64,000 nucleotides of DNA from Armatimonadota bacterium (GCA_022563855.1 JADFMN010000002.1:124001-188000), one strand, 5' to 3'; positions 1 to 9,008 are shown, counted from the stretch's first letter. The notes: generated by a model not told the origin, from the sequence alone. Numbers and translations: made by a program.

Positions 1-1412
1 TTGTTCACCGCCCCGTAGTTTCTTGTCGAGTGCAGCTGCGAGGCCCATTTCCGACCCGTTTCGTCGAGTTGTCCAAAGTCAATGAAAAACTGACAGTATC
101 CGACCCTTTTGAATGCCTCGTCGATAGATCCTTTCCTAGCCGCTGGAACGCTCCAAGCTTTCAACTTCCCATCGGTTCCAACAGCCCGGAACCCGCCTTC
201 GTAGAACGAGAACCCGACTGGGAAGTATTTTTCGCCGAGCGATTCAGCGAGGAACGCCCCGGTCATCATCGGCTTGTCGTTTACGAGGAGCCTGCTTACG
301 TGATAGTTATGCGCCCAAAGCATGACCTTCGCTCCGGGCAAATACGTGTCTTGTATCCAGAGCAAGTTTTCCGCCATGCTTTGATCTCTGTGTGCCGAAA
401 CGTTCAGCCCAGACATGCCTTGCGCGAGCGCGAGGAACTCTAAAACCTCTGCGCAACGTGTGTACGCCTGCGCTTTGTCGCCCTGTGAATTCGCGTACTT
501 TCTTATTGCCAGCGCACGTTTCATAAAGCTATCTTTGTCGACGCTCTCTTCTGCGACTCTCCTGTTCTCGTGCTCTACCAAGAACGACAGGCCTGCTTCG
601 ACACCATCTGGCATGTTCCTTGAGCCTTGCATCAGGTTCTCGACGGATTTGAACGTTTCAGCAAGATGTGGGAGCGCCTTGCTTCTGGCCCAGATGAAGT
701 GCTTGATCCTATTGTTGTCGACAGCCTGCTTGTACACGACGACCATACGCTCATAGAGCCTCGCGGCGTCCTCGCCGACCTTCTCCCTTACGACAGGTAA
801 GTCGCGCGAAACAATGTCTGCGAACTCTGACATCTGCTCGTCCGTCGGATCATCCCAACTCATCTCTTCCCAAAACTGCGCCTGACCATCGCTGTTCAAT
901 ATTCGACAAATCTTCTGAAAGTAGAGCGTGCACGTGGCTTGGTTCTGCATGTCGATTCCGACCACCCTGAGTTTCTGAAGATGCTCTGGGTCTGTGTTAT
1001 ACGTTCGCATCCATTCGAGCAGATCGACGATCTCCTCGGTCGACCACGTCCAGAATCCCTGTGCCCTAGCGGCCTCTTGTACGGATCCCTCACCGTAGAG
1101 GACATAGCGATCCAGAGCAACTGTATCCGACATGTTGGACTCTAGCGCGAACACGGTAAAGCCATGGTTCTCGACGAGGTATTCGAACATGCGGTGCTTC
1201 ATCTGGAACACCTCACGAGAGCCGTGCGTCGGCTCGCCCATTCCAACGACCTCGACACCTTGAAGCGACTTTGCCATCAGTGCCATGTCGTCGAACCCAT
1301 TTCCAGCGACGACAGTCTTCAATGGCAGAGAGGCCCTACTCAGTGACTCGATCAGCAGGTCGTCCGATAATTGCGTCTGACAGAGCAGCGCGGCTATAGT
1401 AAGGGCCAACAT
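1..1412 (-). CDS. Erythromycin esterase family protein, 3' end cut by window edge
   Basis: An open frame runs on the minus strand from an ATG at 1412 to the left edge with no stop, so the C-terminus is missing. AAGGAG lies 7 nt before the start. The first 20 residues look like a secretion signal (MLALTIAALLCQ). The erythromycin-esterase signatures are visible: GEPTHGSREV near residue 60 (Glu and His of the active site), FALESN near residue 90, and AHNYHVSR near residue 370. Family members hydrolyse macrolide lactones (EreA/B), but many environmental members have unknown substrates and are secreted or succinoglycan-linked, so resistance should not be assumed. It stands alone, with tRNA-Gln upstream. 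Confidence 0.85.
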   Translation of the reverse strand, partial: MLALTIAALLCQTQLSDDLLIESLSRASLPLKTVVAGNGFDDMALMAKSLQGVEVVGMGEPTHGSREVFQMKHRMFEYLVENHGFTVFALESNMSDTVALDRYVLYGEGSVQEAARAQGFWTWSTEEIVDLLEWMRTYNTDPEHLQKLRVVGIDMQNQATCTLYFQKICRILNSDGQAQFWEEMSWDDPTDEQMSEFADIVSRDLPVVREKVGEDAARLYERMVVVYKQAVDNNRIKHFIWARSKALPHLAETFKSVENLMQGSRNMPDGVEAGLSFLVEHENRRVAEESVDKDSFMKRALAIRKYANSQGDKAQAYTRCAEVLEFLALAQGMSGLNVSAHRDQSMAENLLWIQDTYLPGAKVMLWAHNYHVSRLLVNDKPMMTGAFLAESLGEKYFPVGFSFYEGGFRAVGTDGKLKAWSVPAARKGSIDEAFKRVGYCQFFIDFGQLDETGRKWASQLHSTRNYGAVN

Positions 1413-1474
1413 GAAGTACTCCTTCGAAGGGAATTATACGCGTTCTGTCGCACCGTGATTTTGAAATGAGTTGG

Positions 1475-1545
1475 CTGGCGGACTAAGATTCGAACTTAGA
1501 TAGCTACCACCAAAAAGTAGAGTCCTGCCATTAGACGATCCGCCA
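1475..1545 (-). tRNA. tRNA-Gln (anticodon TTG)
   Basis: Read on the minus strand it folds as a cloverleaf. The acceptor stem is TGGCGGA/TCCGCCA, the D-stem GTC/GAC, the anticodon stem CTACT/GGTAG with loop TTTTGGT (positions 34-36 TTG), and the T-arm CTAAG-TTCGAAT-CTTAG. The discriminator is G and no CCA is encoded. The anticodon reads CAA, glutamine. Confidence 0.93.
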
Positions 1546-1607
1546 ACATCCCGCATTATACAGCCTAGCCGAGAGCAGCGTGAGCCCGTGCCATACTCGT
1601 CGTTACG

Positions 1608-2714
1608 ATGTCTACTGGCGTGATGAAGGGCAGCAGGCTGGCGCGGCTTGCGGACGTTCTGAAGAGCGAGGGCGTGGATGCGCTGGTGCTGAGCAGTACC
1701 GTAAACATGGGGTATCTGCACGGCTTCACCGAGGGCGGGGGCGAGCGGTTCCTGACGCTCAGCATCCGTAGCGACGGGAGCGTGCGGATGATCTGCCCGT
1801 CGCTGAGCGAGAACCAGGCGCGGCGCTGCGGGATCGAGGACGTGCGGACGTGGAAGGACGGGGAAGACCCTATGGCGCACTACCGGCAGTTGGTCGAAGA
1901 CTGGGGGCTGGCGGACGCGACCGTCGCGGTCGACGACGAGATGCCCGCGCAGTACCTGTTGCCGATGCAGGCCGTCGCGCCCGGTGCAAAGTATCGCAAG
2001 GGGTTCTCGCTGATCGCTCAGCTCATGCGCAGGAAGGACCCGGAGGAGCTGGAGAACCTGTACAAGACTGCGCGGTACGCCGACGCGACTTGGGACGAGG
2101 TGATGCCTCAGATCAAGTCGGGCATGACCGAGTGGGACGTCGCGATGCTGCTGACGCAGGGGATGCAGAACCGCGGCGGCTTGGTCAGTTTCTGCATCGC
2201 CGCGACGGGAGCGAACGGCGCCGAGCCGCACCACTACACCGACCGGACGGTCATCCAGGACGGCGACGTGCTGATCATGGACTTCGGGTGCGGCTACAAG
2301 GGGTACCACAGCGACATCACGCGCACCGTCTGCGTCGGCCAGGCGAGCGACGAGGCGAAGAAGGTGTACGAGATCGTCCACGCCGCGCACATGGCCGCGC
2401 GAGAAGCCGCCAAGGAGGGCGTCGCCTGTCAAGAAGTCGATCGAGCAGCAAGGAAAGTAATCACGGACGCTGGGTACGGCGAGTTCTTCACACACCGCAC
2501 GGGCCACGGGCTTGGGATGCGCGTTCACGAGGAGCCGTACATGGTCGAAGGGAACACAGAACTGCTCGAAGAAGGGCACTGCTTCAGCGACGAGCCTGGA
2601 ATCTATCTGCCAGGGCGGTTTGGCGTGCGGATCGAGAACATCCTCCACATCGCGGGAGGTGTCGCGAAGAGCTTCAACGCAGAGCCCTCGCCGACCGTGA
2701 TCGAGCTTGGATAG
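1608..2714 (+). CDS. M24 family metallopeptidase (Xaa-Pro aminopeptidase-like)
   Basis: The product is 368 aa with an N-terminal creatinase-like domain (about 1-140) and a C-terminal pita-bread catalytic domain. The dinuclear metal ligands are present: D225 and D236 (MDFGCGYKGYHSD), H300 (HRTGHGLGM), the Glu of DEPGIY, and the Glu of RIENI. These ligands and the length fit cytosolic Xaa-Pro dipeptidases/aminopeptidases that cleave the bond before proline; the exact specificity cannot be read. No good Shine-Dalgarno is seen before ATG 1608, and ATG 1623 is an in-frame alternative. The gene is monocistronic and ends at a strong hairpin shared with the convergent neighbour. Confidence 0.9.
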   Translation: MSTGVMKGSRLARLADVLKSEGVDALVLSSTVNMGYLHGFTEGGGERFLTLSIRSDGSVRMICPSLSENQARRCGIEDVRTWKDGEDPMAHYRQLVEDWGLADATVAVDDEMPAQYLLPMQAVAPGAKYRKGFSLIAQLMRRKDPEELENLYKTARYADATWDEVMPQIKSGMTEWDVAMLLTQGMQNRGGLVSFCIAATGANGAEPHHYTDRTVIQDGDVLIMDFGCGYKGYHSDITRTVCVGQASDEAKKVYEIVHAAHMAAREAAKEGVACQEVDRAARKVITDAGYGEFFTHRTGHGLGMRVHEEPYMVEGNTELLEEGHCFSDEPGIYLPGRFGVRIENILHIAGGVAKSFNAEPSPTVIELG

Positions 2715-2721
2715 AACAGTC

Positions 2722-2754
2722 GCCGCCCCTCAAATGTGGTCGTTGAGGGGCGGC
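2722..2754. terminator. Bidirectional hairpin between convergent genes
   Basis: Arms GCCGCCCCTCAA and TTGAGGGGCGGC (12 bp, perfect) flank a 9-nt loop, placed between the M24 peptidase stop and the stop of the convergent PEP-CTERM gene. There is no clear T-tract on either side, so termination is inferred from position and stem strength. Confidence 0.6.
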
Positions 2755-2778
2755 TGCGTGGTGAAGCGGATCGGTTTG

Positions 2779-3513
2779 TTAAGCGACCTTTCGTTTGCGC
2801 CGAGCGACGACGAATCCAGAAATCGCCATGCCTAAGGCCAGTAGCGTTGCTGGCTCTGGAATGGGATTGCCTCTGTTGAAGAGGAACCCAGCTGTAAACG
2901 GTACGACGAGAGCTCCGATGAGCTGCGGCGAACTCGTGAAGACCGGCAGCGGTGGCGGCGCGTGTGCCAACAGCATCGCGTTGACGTCGGGGAGTCCCGG
3001 CGTTTGCGTCGTTGCCACAAGCTCTTGATGTCCGATGCCCGACGGGGGCGACCCAGCCAGCTCGCGAAGAGTTCCAGTCGGCTGCAAAGCCACAGTCTCG
3101 TCCTGCTCAACCACGCGGTCGTCGGTCCCACGGACCATCGGGTTCCCGCACGAGACTTTCAGGATGTACGTGCCCGCAACGTCAACCCAAACTTTCGTGC
3201 CCTTCTTGAAGAAGAGGACGCGCGCCCGGATCTCGCCGCTCTCTGGCGTGTTGTACATCAAGTACACACCGTCCTCTTTGACGGTCCCCAAAGAGAGCGT
3301 GCCGATGTAAGACAGCACCTCTTCGGGCATCATGCCAAAGTGCCGCATATACCGATCCATCACGATCGGATCGCTGTCGATTTGCCCCAACAACGCTTCG
3401 AGCGTGGGCGCGGGCTTCTTGATGAATGGATTAGGCACAGATTGCGCAAGCGCAAATGTCCCTAGAGCCAAGACCGCTAAGCATGCGGTCATCGCATAAA
3501 CGTTACGTCGCAT
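2779..3513 (-). CDS. PEP-CTERM sorting-signal protein
   Basis: The 244-aa product begins with a signal peptide (MRRNVYAMTACLAVLALGTF, then ALAQ). It ends with the PEP-CTERM tripartite tail: the IPEPATLLALG motif, a hydrophobic helix and the basic cluster RRKRK. PEP-CTERM proteins are normally exported, cleaved by an exosortase and tied to exopolysaccharide; no exosortase lies in this window. The central region (about 20-200) has no recognised domain. The ATG at 3513 is preferred over an in-frame upstream ATG at 3537 because GGGAG lies 9 nt before it and the signal peptide then begins at residue 1. The roughly 200 bp upstream show nothing distinctive. Confidence 0.8.
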   Translation of the reverse strand: MRRNVYAMTACLAVLALGTFALAQSVPNPFIKKPAPTLEALLGQIDSDPIVMDRYMRHFGMMPEEVLSYIGTLSLGTVKEDGVYLMYNTPESGEIRARVLFFKKGTKVWVDVAGTYILKVSCGNPMVRGTDDRVVEQDETVALQPTGTLRELAGSPPSGIGHQELVATTQTPGLPDVNAMLLAHAPPPLPVFTSSPQLIGALVVPFTAGFLFNRGNPIPEPATLLALGMAISGFVVARRKRKVA

Positions 3514-3721
3514 CGAATTACCACTCCCTGGAGCCACTGGCTCCAGAAACTCATATTGTCTAAAAGATCAAACTCTGGCTGCGGTAGCAAGCCAACCAAA
3601 TGTGACCTGACGAACCCGCCAGATACCACCCAATGATACACCAGGGGTTATCTAGACTCATGCCTAAAGCGAACAGTTCCGAAATTTTCACCTGAATCTG
3701 GTGCAATTGCGAGGAACGAGA

Positions 3722-4426
3722 CTACTGTCGGCGCGACTCGTCAGCCTGCTCTCGGGCTCGCCTGGCGCGCTCAATGACTTCCAGCGCGTCTTTGGCCGCT
3801 GCCTGCTCGGCCTCCTTCTTGGACCGGCCAAACCCCTCTCCCATGACTTCATTGTCGAACAAGACTTGAATGTTGAACCGTCTTTCGTGCTCGCTTGATC
3901 CGTGTCCCGAGACTCGGTATTCGGGCGTTTTGCGCCAAATGGCTTGTGCGACTTCCTGAAGCCGCGACTTGTGGTCGTGCGGACTTACGTCGCCGGCGCT
4001 GATCTGCATGAGAAACGGATGCAATTGCTCTAGTACAAACCACCGTGCTTTCTCAAGTCCGGACTCGATGTAGATCGCTCCGATCACGGACTCGAACACG
4101 TCGCACAGTATTGACGGCCTTCTCCGACCGCCGGTGGCCTCTTCGCCGGCACCGAGAACCATCTTCTCGTCCAGACCGAGGCGCAGCGCCGACTCCGCCA
4201 ACGGGCCTTCTTGAACGACGCTTGCCCGCGCCTTGCTCATGTCGCCCTGATCCCATTCAGGATGGTGCTCGTATAAATATTGTGCTACGACCAGCCCCAG
4301 CACCGCGTCGCCGAAGAACTCCATTCGCTCGTAGCTGTCCTTCAGCGAGTCGTCCACGGCCGAGCGATGCGTCATCGCCAGGTTGAACAGGCTCTCGTCT
4401 TTAAGCGGGATTTCCTTCGGGATCAT
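3722..4426 (-). CDS. rnc: Ribonuclease III
   Basis: The 234-aa length is normal for bacterial RNase III. The catalytic signature ERMEFFGDAVLG sits near residues 33-45 and the second acidic cluster (CDVFESVIGAIY) near 105-120. A C-terminal double-stranded RNA-binding domain follows (about 150-225, with FGRSKKEAEQAAAKDAL). It processes rRNA precursors and structured mRNAs in the cytoplasm. The start codon overlaps the stop of the upstream aspC gene by 4 bp (ATGA), indicating translational coupling. Confidence 0.97.
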   Translation of the reverse strand: MIPKEIPLKDESLFNLAMTHRSAVDDSLKDSYERMEFFGDAVLGLVVAQYLYEHHPEWDQGDMSKARASVVQEGPLAESALRLGLDEKMVLGAGEEATGGRRRPSILCDVFESVIGAIYIESGLEKARWFVLEQLHPFLMQISAGDVSPHDHKSRLQEVAQAIWRKTPEYRVSGHGSSEHERRFNIQVLFDNEVMGEGFGRSKKEAEQAAAKDALEVIERARRAREQADESRRQ

Positions 4427-5610
4427 CGGGAGAGCTTCTGCAGGGCTTCTGCGATGCGCGCCGTGCCCTTTTCAATGTCCTCTTCGCTGAGCGCGTAGCT
4501 GAGGCGGAGGTGCCCAGGGCCATAGAAGACGGTGCCCGGCACTGTCGCGATCCTGGCCTCTTCGAGGAGGTATGCCGCGAGTTGGGCGTCGTCCTGGCAC
4601 TTGCCGCCGATGTAGGCCGAGAAATCGGGGAATACGTAGAAGGCGCCAAGCGGGTCGCGGACGCGGAGGTCTGGTATTTCACGGAGCCTCTGCGTGATCA
4701 GGTTTCGTCTGCGCTCAAACGTCGCGCGCATCTTTTCGACCTCTGCCCGGTCGAGGTTGAGCGCCGCGACTGCCCCGGCTTGGCTGAAGGTCGTAGCGCC
4801 GCTGGTGACCTGGTCCTGCAGGTTGGTCATCGCCTTGATGACGTCGAGCGGGCCGGCGATGAAGCCGATTCGCCAGCCGGTCATCGCGTAGCTCTTGGAG
4901 CAGCCCGTGACCGTTACCGTTCTACCTTTGACCTCCTCTGAGAACGTCGCGATACTGGTGTGTTCGTGCCCGTACGTCAGGTGCTCGTAGATCTCGTCGC
5001 TGATGATCCAAAGGTCGTTCTTGACCGCGATCTCCGCAATCGCCTCGAGGTCTTCGCGCTTGATCGCTCCGCCGCTTGGGTTGCACGGCGTATTGAGCAT
5101 GATCGCCTTCGTTCTTGGTGTGACTGCCTCTGCGATCCTCTCCGGCGGCGGAACGAATCCCTCTTCGTAAGTCGAGGGGACGATGACCGCAGTGCCGCCG
5201 GCCAACTGGACCTGCGCCTCATACGTCATCCAGAACGGTGCGGGGATGACGACCTCGTCGCCTTCGTCGACAAGCACCTGGACCGCGTTGTAGATGCACT
5301 GCTTTGCGCCGGTCGAGACCATCGTCTCTTTGGGGTCGTAATCGAGTCCGTTTTCGCGTTTGAGCTTTTCTGCTATTGCCTGCCGCAGGTCGAGCGAACC
5401 GGAGGTCGGGGAGTATCGGGTCTGGCCAGCGTCGAGCGCAGCCTTTCCCGCCTCGGTGATCGCGCGGGGTGTGTCGAAGTCCGGCTCACCCGCTGCGAAC
5501 GAGACGACGTCCACTCCCTCGGCCTTCATCTGCTTCGCCTTCGTCGCCATGGCGAGCGTAGGTGATGGTTGGAGCCGTCTCGCCCGTTGCGAAAGAGTAG
5601 CTAGGGTCAC
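4423..5610 (-). CDS. aspC: Aspartate aminotransferase, class I PLP enzyme
   Basis: The 395-aa product is a fold-type I aminotransferase of the aspartate aminotransferase Ib / LL-DAP-like group. It opens with SFAAGEPDFDTP, carries the PLP-ring contact NTPCNPSGG (about 170-178), the DEIYEHLTYG segment, and the Schiff-base lysine in CSKSYAMTGWRIGF (about 236-249). It interconverts aspartate/2-oxoglutarate and oxaloacetate/glutamate. The start is GTG at 5610 with a TATCAT box (minus strand) only 8 nt upstream, so the transcript may be leaderless. It overlaps rnc by 4 bp and is co-transcribed with it. Confidence 0.9.
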   Translation of the reverse strand: MTLATLSQRARRLQPSPTLAMATKAKQMKAEGVDVVSFAAGEPDFDTPRAITEAGKAALDAGQTRYSPTSGSLDLRQAIAEKLKRENGLDYDPKETMVSTGAKQCIYNAVQVLVDEGDEVVIPAPFWMTYEAQVQLAGGTAVIVPSTYEEGFVPPPERIAEAVTPRTKAIMLNTPCNPSGGAIKREDLEAIAEIAVKNDLWIISDEIYEHLTYGHEHTSIATFSEEVKGRTVTVTGCSKSYAMTGWRIGFIAGPLDVIKAMTNLQDQVTSGATTFSQAGAVAALNLDRAEVEKMRATFERRRNLITQRLREIPDLRVRDPLGAFYVFPDFSAYIGGKCQDDAQLAAYLLEEARIATVPGTVFYGPGHLRLSYALSEEDIEKGTARIAEALQKLSR

Positions 5611-5618
5611 CGCATTTG

Positions 5619-5624
5619 ATGATA
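5619..5624 (-). promoter_or_regulatory. -10-like box of aspC-rnc
   Basis: TATCAT on the minus strand lies 8 nt before the GTG start of aspC. The short distance suggests leaderless or near-leaderless transcription. Confidence 0.45.
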
Positions 5625-5637
5625 CCTCTGGCCCATA

Positions 5638-6648
5638 ATGCTGGCCGTGCTCTTGAGCAAATCGATCGTAGCGAAGCTGTGCGCGCTGCTCATCGCGGCG
5701 GCGTTAGCGTTCGTGCTGCATATCGGACTCGGAAGCTCTAGCGCGGTCAATCTGGTGGACGTGCTGCGCGAGCTGTTCGCCGGTTACGGAGGCGACGAGC
5801 AGGCGAACGTGATCGTATGGCAGCTGAGGATGCCTCGGGCCGTTGGTTGCGCGCTGATCGGCGCGATCTTGGGTGCGGCCGGAAGCGCGTTTCAATCGCT
5901 GTTTCGCAACCCGCTGGCCGAACCGTACGTGCTCGGCGTTTCTTCTGGGGCCGGGATCGGGGGGACGGTCGCGCTGATGCTCGGCGTATCTGGCGCGGCG
6001 TACGGGCTCGGCAAGCTCGGCCTGGCGTTCGTGGGAGGAATGCTCACGCTGTGGCTCGTAGTCGCGATCGCCCGCAAGGGCGGACGCATCTCGATCACAA
6101 CGATGCTGATCGCCGGCGTCGTGGTATCGGCGATGCTGGCTTCTGCGATGACCGCGATGCTCTTGGCCGCTGGGCAAGACACGAATCAAATTCTGCGCTG
6201 GCTGCTGGGCACGACCGCCGATCTGCAGTGGCCGCGGGTGGAGACGCTGGCGGTCGTGCTGCTGGTCTGCCTCGCGGTTCTTCAGACCCAGACGCGGGCT
6301 CTCAACGCGTTCTCCGTAGGTGAGTTCACGTCAGAGCGCCTGGGCGTCGATGTACCCCGGCTGCGGGCGATCACCCTGCTGACGGTCACACTGATGACGG
6401 CTATGGCCGTGGGCTCTGCTGGCATCATCGGTTTTCTCGGCTTGGTCGCCCCGCACATAGCCCGCCGAATCGTCGGACTCGACCTGCGCATCTCTTTGCT
6501 CGGCTCGGCGCTGACTGGCACGGCGGTTCTGCTTTTTGCGGATGTGATTGCGCAGAGGGCGTTCGAGTTCATGGAGCTACCGCTGGGCGCTGTAACAGCG
6601 ATCATCGGCGCGCCGATGCTGCTTGCTCTGCTCCGAAAGCAGCGCTAG
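5638..6648 (+). CDS. FecCD/BtuC-family ABC transporter permease (iron-siderophore or cobalamin type)
   Basis: The 336-aa protein is almost wholly hydrophobic, with about 9-10 predicted helices. It carries the FecCD hallmarks RMPRAVGCALIGAILG (about 63-80), FRNPLAEPYVLGVSSGAG (about 89-107) and GIIGFLGLVAPHIAR (about 261-275). Such permeases pair with a BtuF-like binding protein and a BtuD-like ATPase. Neither is beside it, so the partners must lie elsewhere and the substrate cannot be assigned. It is divergent from aspC (27 nt apart). Its stop overlaps the convergent TIGR03790 gene in a shared CTAG. Confidence 0.88.
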   Translation: MLAVLLSKSIVAKLCALLIAAALAFVLHIGLGSSSAVNLVDVLRELFAGYGGDEQANVIVWQLRMPRAVGCALIGAILGAAGSAFQSLFRNPLAEPYVLGVSSGAGIGGTVALMLGVSGAAYGLGKLGLAFVGGMLTLWLVVAIARKGGRISITTMLIAGVVVSAMLASAMTAMLLAAGQDTNQILRWLLGTTADLQWPRVETLAVVLLVCLAVLQTQTRALNAFSVGEFTSERLGVDVPRLRAITLLTVTLMTAMAVGSAGIIGFLGLVAPHIARRIVGLDLRISLLGSALTGTAVLLFADVIAQRAFEFMELPLGAVTAIIGAPMLLALLRKQR

Positions 6649-7760
6649 TCCGACTTCGCGTATGGGCTGCAGAGCGGGTCGCCGATGACCAGGTCCTTCC
6701 ATTTGATGACTGCCGACGCCATGTAGAAGCTCTCGGCGAGGTTGTAGCCGCTCGTGTATCGGTCGAACAGTATTTCTGTGTCGGCGAGCGCAAACGTGAA
6801 CGGTTCGCTGACATAGCCCTTTATTCCCGTCACACCGTTGGCGATCAGGTCAGTGATAACGCTTTGGCCCTTGTCCGTGTGCTTGAACGTCCTCGCGCTG
6901 GTAGAGACGAACGTCTCGCAGATCGCCCCAGGCTTGAACTTTATCCTCCTGTACGTCGCCTTGTCGTACGCGCCGTCGTTGCTGCCCCAGCTCGCGTACC
7001 CCATGAGCGCGTATTGTGGCGCGACGAACTTGGCGGTTTCCTCAAGTCGCGAATCAAACCCCTTCTTCGTCAGCGTATTGTGCGCCCCAGTCAGCTTCTT
7101 CTGCCAAGTCAGGTAATCGCCTTTTCTTCTATTGGCGGCTGTGTCGAAGAAGAACGGCCCCTTGTCGCCCTTTGCGGCCAGCGAGTTGTCGACGAGGCGC
7201 TTCGCGTCTTCAAGCGTATAACCGTCGAGCCGTGTGACAAGGTAGTAGCCATACTTCTTGCTGCTGAACGGTTCGCTCTTCCGGTAGTACGGATTATTCG
7301 CGAAACGACCGATCTTCGAGTCGTTTTCGCTCTTTGGACGGAAGTTGACGTCCATGCCTCCAAGGTGGCCGTCGACCGAATACCCCGGCTTTCCGGATAT
7401 TCGGATCGGAATGCCCTTCGTCAGCACGATGAAGTCGATGGGCTTTGAAAGAGCTTTGATCGCGGTTCGCACCGGGGCTTCAATCTCAGATCTATACCTG
7501 GCGATCGGGATCGTCTCCGAGTCCCGCACGTTGATGAAAACAACGTTTGTCTTAGGGATTCCTCGCTTGTTTCGGTAGTAGCTGCCGACCTGGACGGAGT
7601 CGGGGCTGGCTTGGTTGATGACTATTAGAACGCGACTTGCGTCTTTGCTTTGTTGTGTTTCCTTGCTCGATGTCGTCGTGCCGCCGCCCAGCGCGCACAC
7701 CGCCGCAGCAAGGGCGATAACGGCTGCGGCTCTGCGGAAGCTATGGCGTTTGTTCAACAT
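6645..7760 (-). CDS. TIGR03790 family secreted protein
   Basis: The 371-aa product has an N-terminal hydrophobic signal (AAAVIALAAAVCALGGG), possibly a lipoprotein signal with Cys22. The body matches the TIGR03790 pattern of residues: RVLIVINQASPDSVQVGSYY, KRGIPKTNVVFINV and DFIVLTKGIPIRIS. The family is of unknown function, occurs in scattered phyla and is often seen in PEP-CTERM-containing genomes, which agrees with the PEP-CTERM gene nearby. Stop codons of this gene and the FecCD gene share a palindromic CTAG. It lies 61 bp downstream of degT on the same strand and may be co-transcribed. Confidence 0.75.
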   Translation of the reverse strand: MLNKRHSFRRAAAVIALAAAVCALGGGTTTSSKETQQSKDASRVLIVINQASPDSVQVGSYYRNKRGIPKTNVVFINVRDSETIPIARYRSEIEAPVRTAIKALSKPIDFIVLTKGIPIRISGKPGYSVDGHLGGMDVNFRPKSENDSKIGRFANNPYYRKSEPFSSKKYGYYLVTRLDGYTLEDAKRLVDNSLAAKGDKGPFFFDTAANRRKGDYLTWQKKLTGAHNTLTKKGFDSRLEETAKFVAPQYALMGYASWGSNDGAYDKATYRRIKFKPGAICETFVSTSARTFKHTDKGQSVITDLIANGVTGIKGYVSEPFTFALADTEILFDRYTSGYNLAESFYMASAVIKWKDLVIGDPLCSPYAKSD

Positions 7761-7821
7761 GGACTGCTCTGGACAATCATTTCTCGGACGTTTGATCGAC
7801 GGGCGAGTGTTCAGCCTGCAA

Positions 7822-8943
7822 TCAGCGTGCCGTAATGCACCGTGCGCAAAAACGCTGAATCGACTGGCAAACGAACCGAACCTGTTCTTCTGACAGATGG
7901 GGATTGATCGGCAGCGATAGCACTTGCTTGGACACGCGCTCGGTGACCGGCAGACTCCCCTCGCCGCCGCCGAACGCTCGGTACGGCGCGTGCAGATGGA
8001 GCGGGACAGGGTAGAAAATGCTGCAGGAGACCTCGCTTTCCTGAAGGTGCTTCATCAGCTCGCCGCGGCTGTCGCACCGGATCGCGAACTGATGGTACGT
8101 GTGGTTGTTGCCAGCCGATGTGACGGGGGTCTCGACGTCGGTTCCTTCTAGCCCGTCGATGTAAACCTGTGCCAACTCCGCCCGGCGCGCATTCCATCCG
8201 TCGAGCTTCTCAAGCTTTGCGCACAACACCGCCGCCTGGATCTCCGCCATCCGGCTCGTGTAGCCGAGGTCGTCGTAGTAGTACCGCTCCTTGCCCATGC
8301 CGTGAATCCGCAGTGAAAGCGACTTGTCCCTGATCTCTTCGTCGTCGGTCAGGATCAACCCGCCGTCGCCGGCAGCGCCAAGGTTCTTGGTGACGTAAAA
8401 GCTGAATCCAGCGGCGAGGCCGAACTTTCCGGTGTAGACGCCGTCGCAGTGGTTGTCCAACGCTTGCGCCGAGTCCTCGATGACCGTCAGGCCGTTCTGG
8501 TCGGCAATCTGCTTGATCTGCTTTGCTGCCGCGAGCTGTCCGAACAAGTGGATCGGCATGATCGCCTTCGTGCGCGGCGTGATCGCGGCTTCGATCAAGC
8601 TCGGATTCATATGGAACGTGTCCGCCTCGATGTCGACGAAGACCGGTACCGCGCCGAGCTGCGCGATGACCTCGACGCTCGCGACGAACGTGAACGCGCT
8701 CGTGATGACCTCGTCCCCTTCGCCGATTCGCGCAGCTTGGAGCGCGATCCGCAGGGCGTCGGTACCGCTGTTCACCGCTACCCCGTACTTGACGCCGTGG
8801 CGCCGTGCGATTTCGTCTTCGAACTGGGTGCAGTACTTTCCGAGCACGAACGCGCTTGAGTCGAATATCTCGGCGATCGAAGAATCGATACTCTCGCGAA
8901 CCTCGTCGGTTTGCGCTCTTAGATCAAGGAATGGGACTCGCAA
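7822..8943 (-). CDS. DegT/DnrJ/EryC1/StrS family sugar aminotransferase
   Basis: The 373-aa PLP enzyme starts RVPFLDLRAQ, as is typical of the family. It has NSGTDALRIAL (about 55-65), TFVASVEVI, PIHLFGQ, and the PLP lysine in YVTKNLGAAGDGG (about 180-192). Members aminate nucleotide-linked keto sugars for O-antigen, capsule or glycan synthesis. TTG at 8943 is chosen because AGAGG lies 7 nt before it. The in-frame TTG at 8961 falls inside the TACAAT -10 box and is unlikely to be transcribed. It is divergent from maf, and the TIGR03790 gene follows. Confidence 0.9.
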   Translation of the reverse strand: MRVPFLDLRAQTDEVRESIDSSIAEIFDSSAFVLGKYCTQFEDEIARRHGVKYGVAVNSGTDALRIALQAARIGEGDEVITSAFTFVASVEVIAQLGAVPVFVDIEADTFHMNPSLIEAAITPRTKAIMPIHLFGQLAAAKQIKQIADQNGLTVIEDSAQALDNHCDGVYTGKFGLAAGFSFYVTKNLGAAGDGGLILTDDEEIRDKSLSLRIHGMGKERYYYDDLGYTSRMAEIQAAVLCAKLEKLDGWNARRAELAQVYIDGLEGTDVETPVTSAGNNHTYHQFAIRCDSRGELMKHLQESEVSCSIFYPVPLHLHAPYRAFGGGEGSLPVTERVSKQVLSLPINPHLSEEQVRFVCQSIQRFCARCITAR

Positions 8944-8960
8944 ATGTTGACCTCTGACCA

Positions 8961-8966
8961 ATTGTA
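8961..8966 (-). promoter_or_regulatory. -10 box of the DegT-family gene
   Basis: TACAAT on the minus strand, 17 nt before the TTG start at 8943. It decides against the upstream TTG start. Confidence 0.5.
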
Positions 8967-9002
8967 TCAGGTGGCTTGCCGTTCGGTTTGGGATGGAGCG
9001 GA

Positions 9003-9008
9003 TACAAT
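9003..9008 (+). promoter_or_regulatory. -10 box of maf, leaderless type
   Basis: TACAAT ends 6 nt before the GTG at 9015. This spacing fits a leaderless mRNA and supports GTG 9015 as the start. Confidence 0.5.

Noticed and set aside
1-1412. Macrolide resistance gene
   Set aside because: The family match is clear, but most environmental erythromycin-esterase-like proteins have no shown activity on macrolides, so no resistance function is claimed.
1434-2648. Minus-strand reading frame of about 404 codons opposite the M24 peptidase gene
   Set aside because: It runs through the tRNA gene and has no domain; the plus-strand protein has all five M24 metal ligands.
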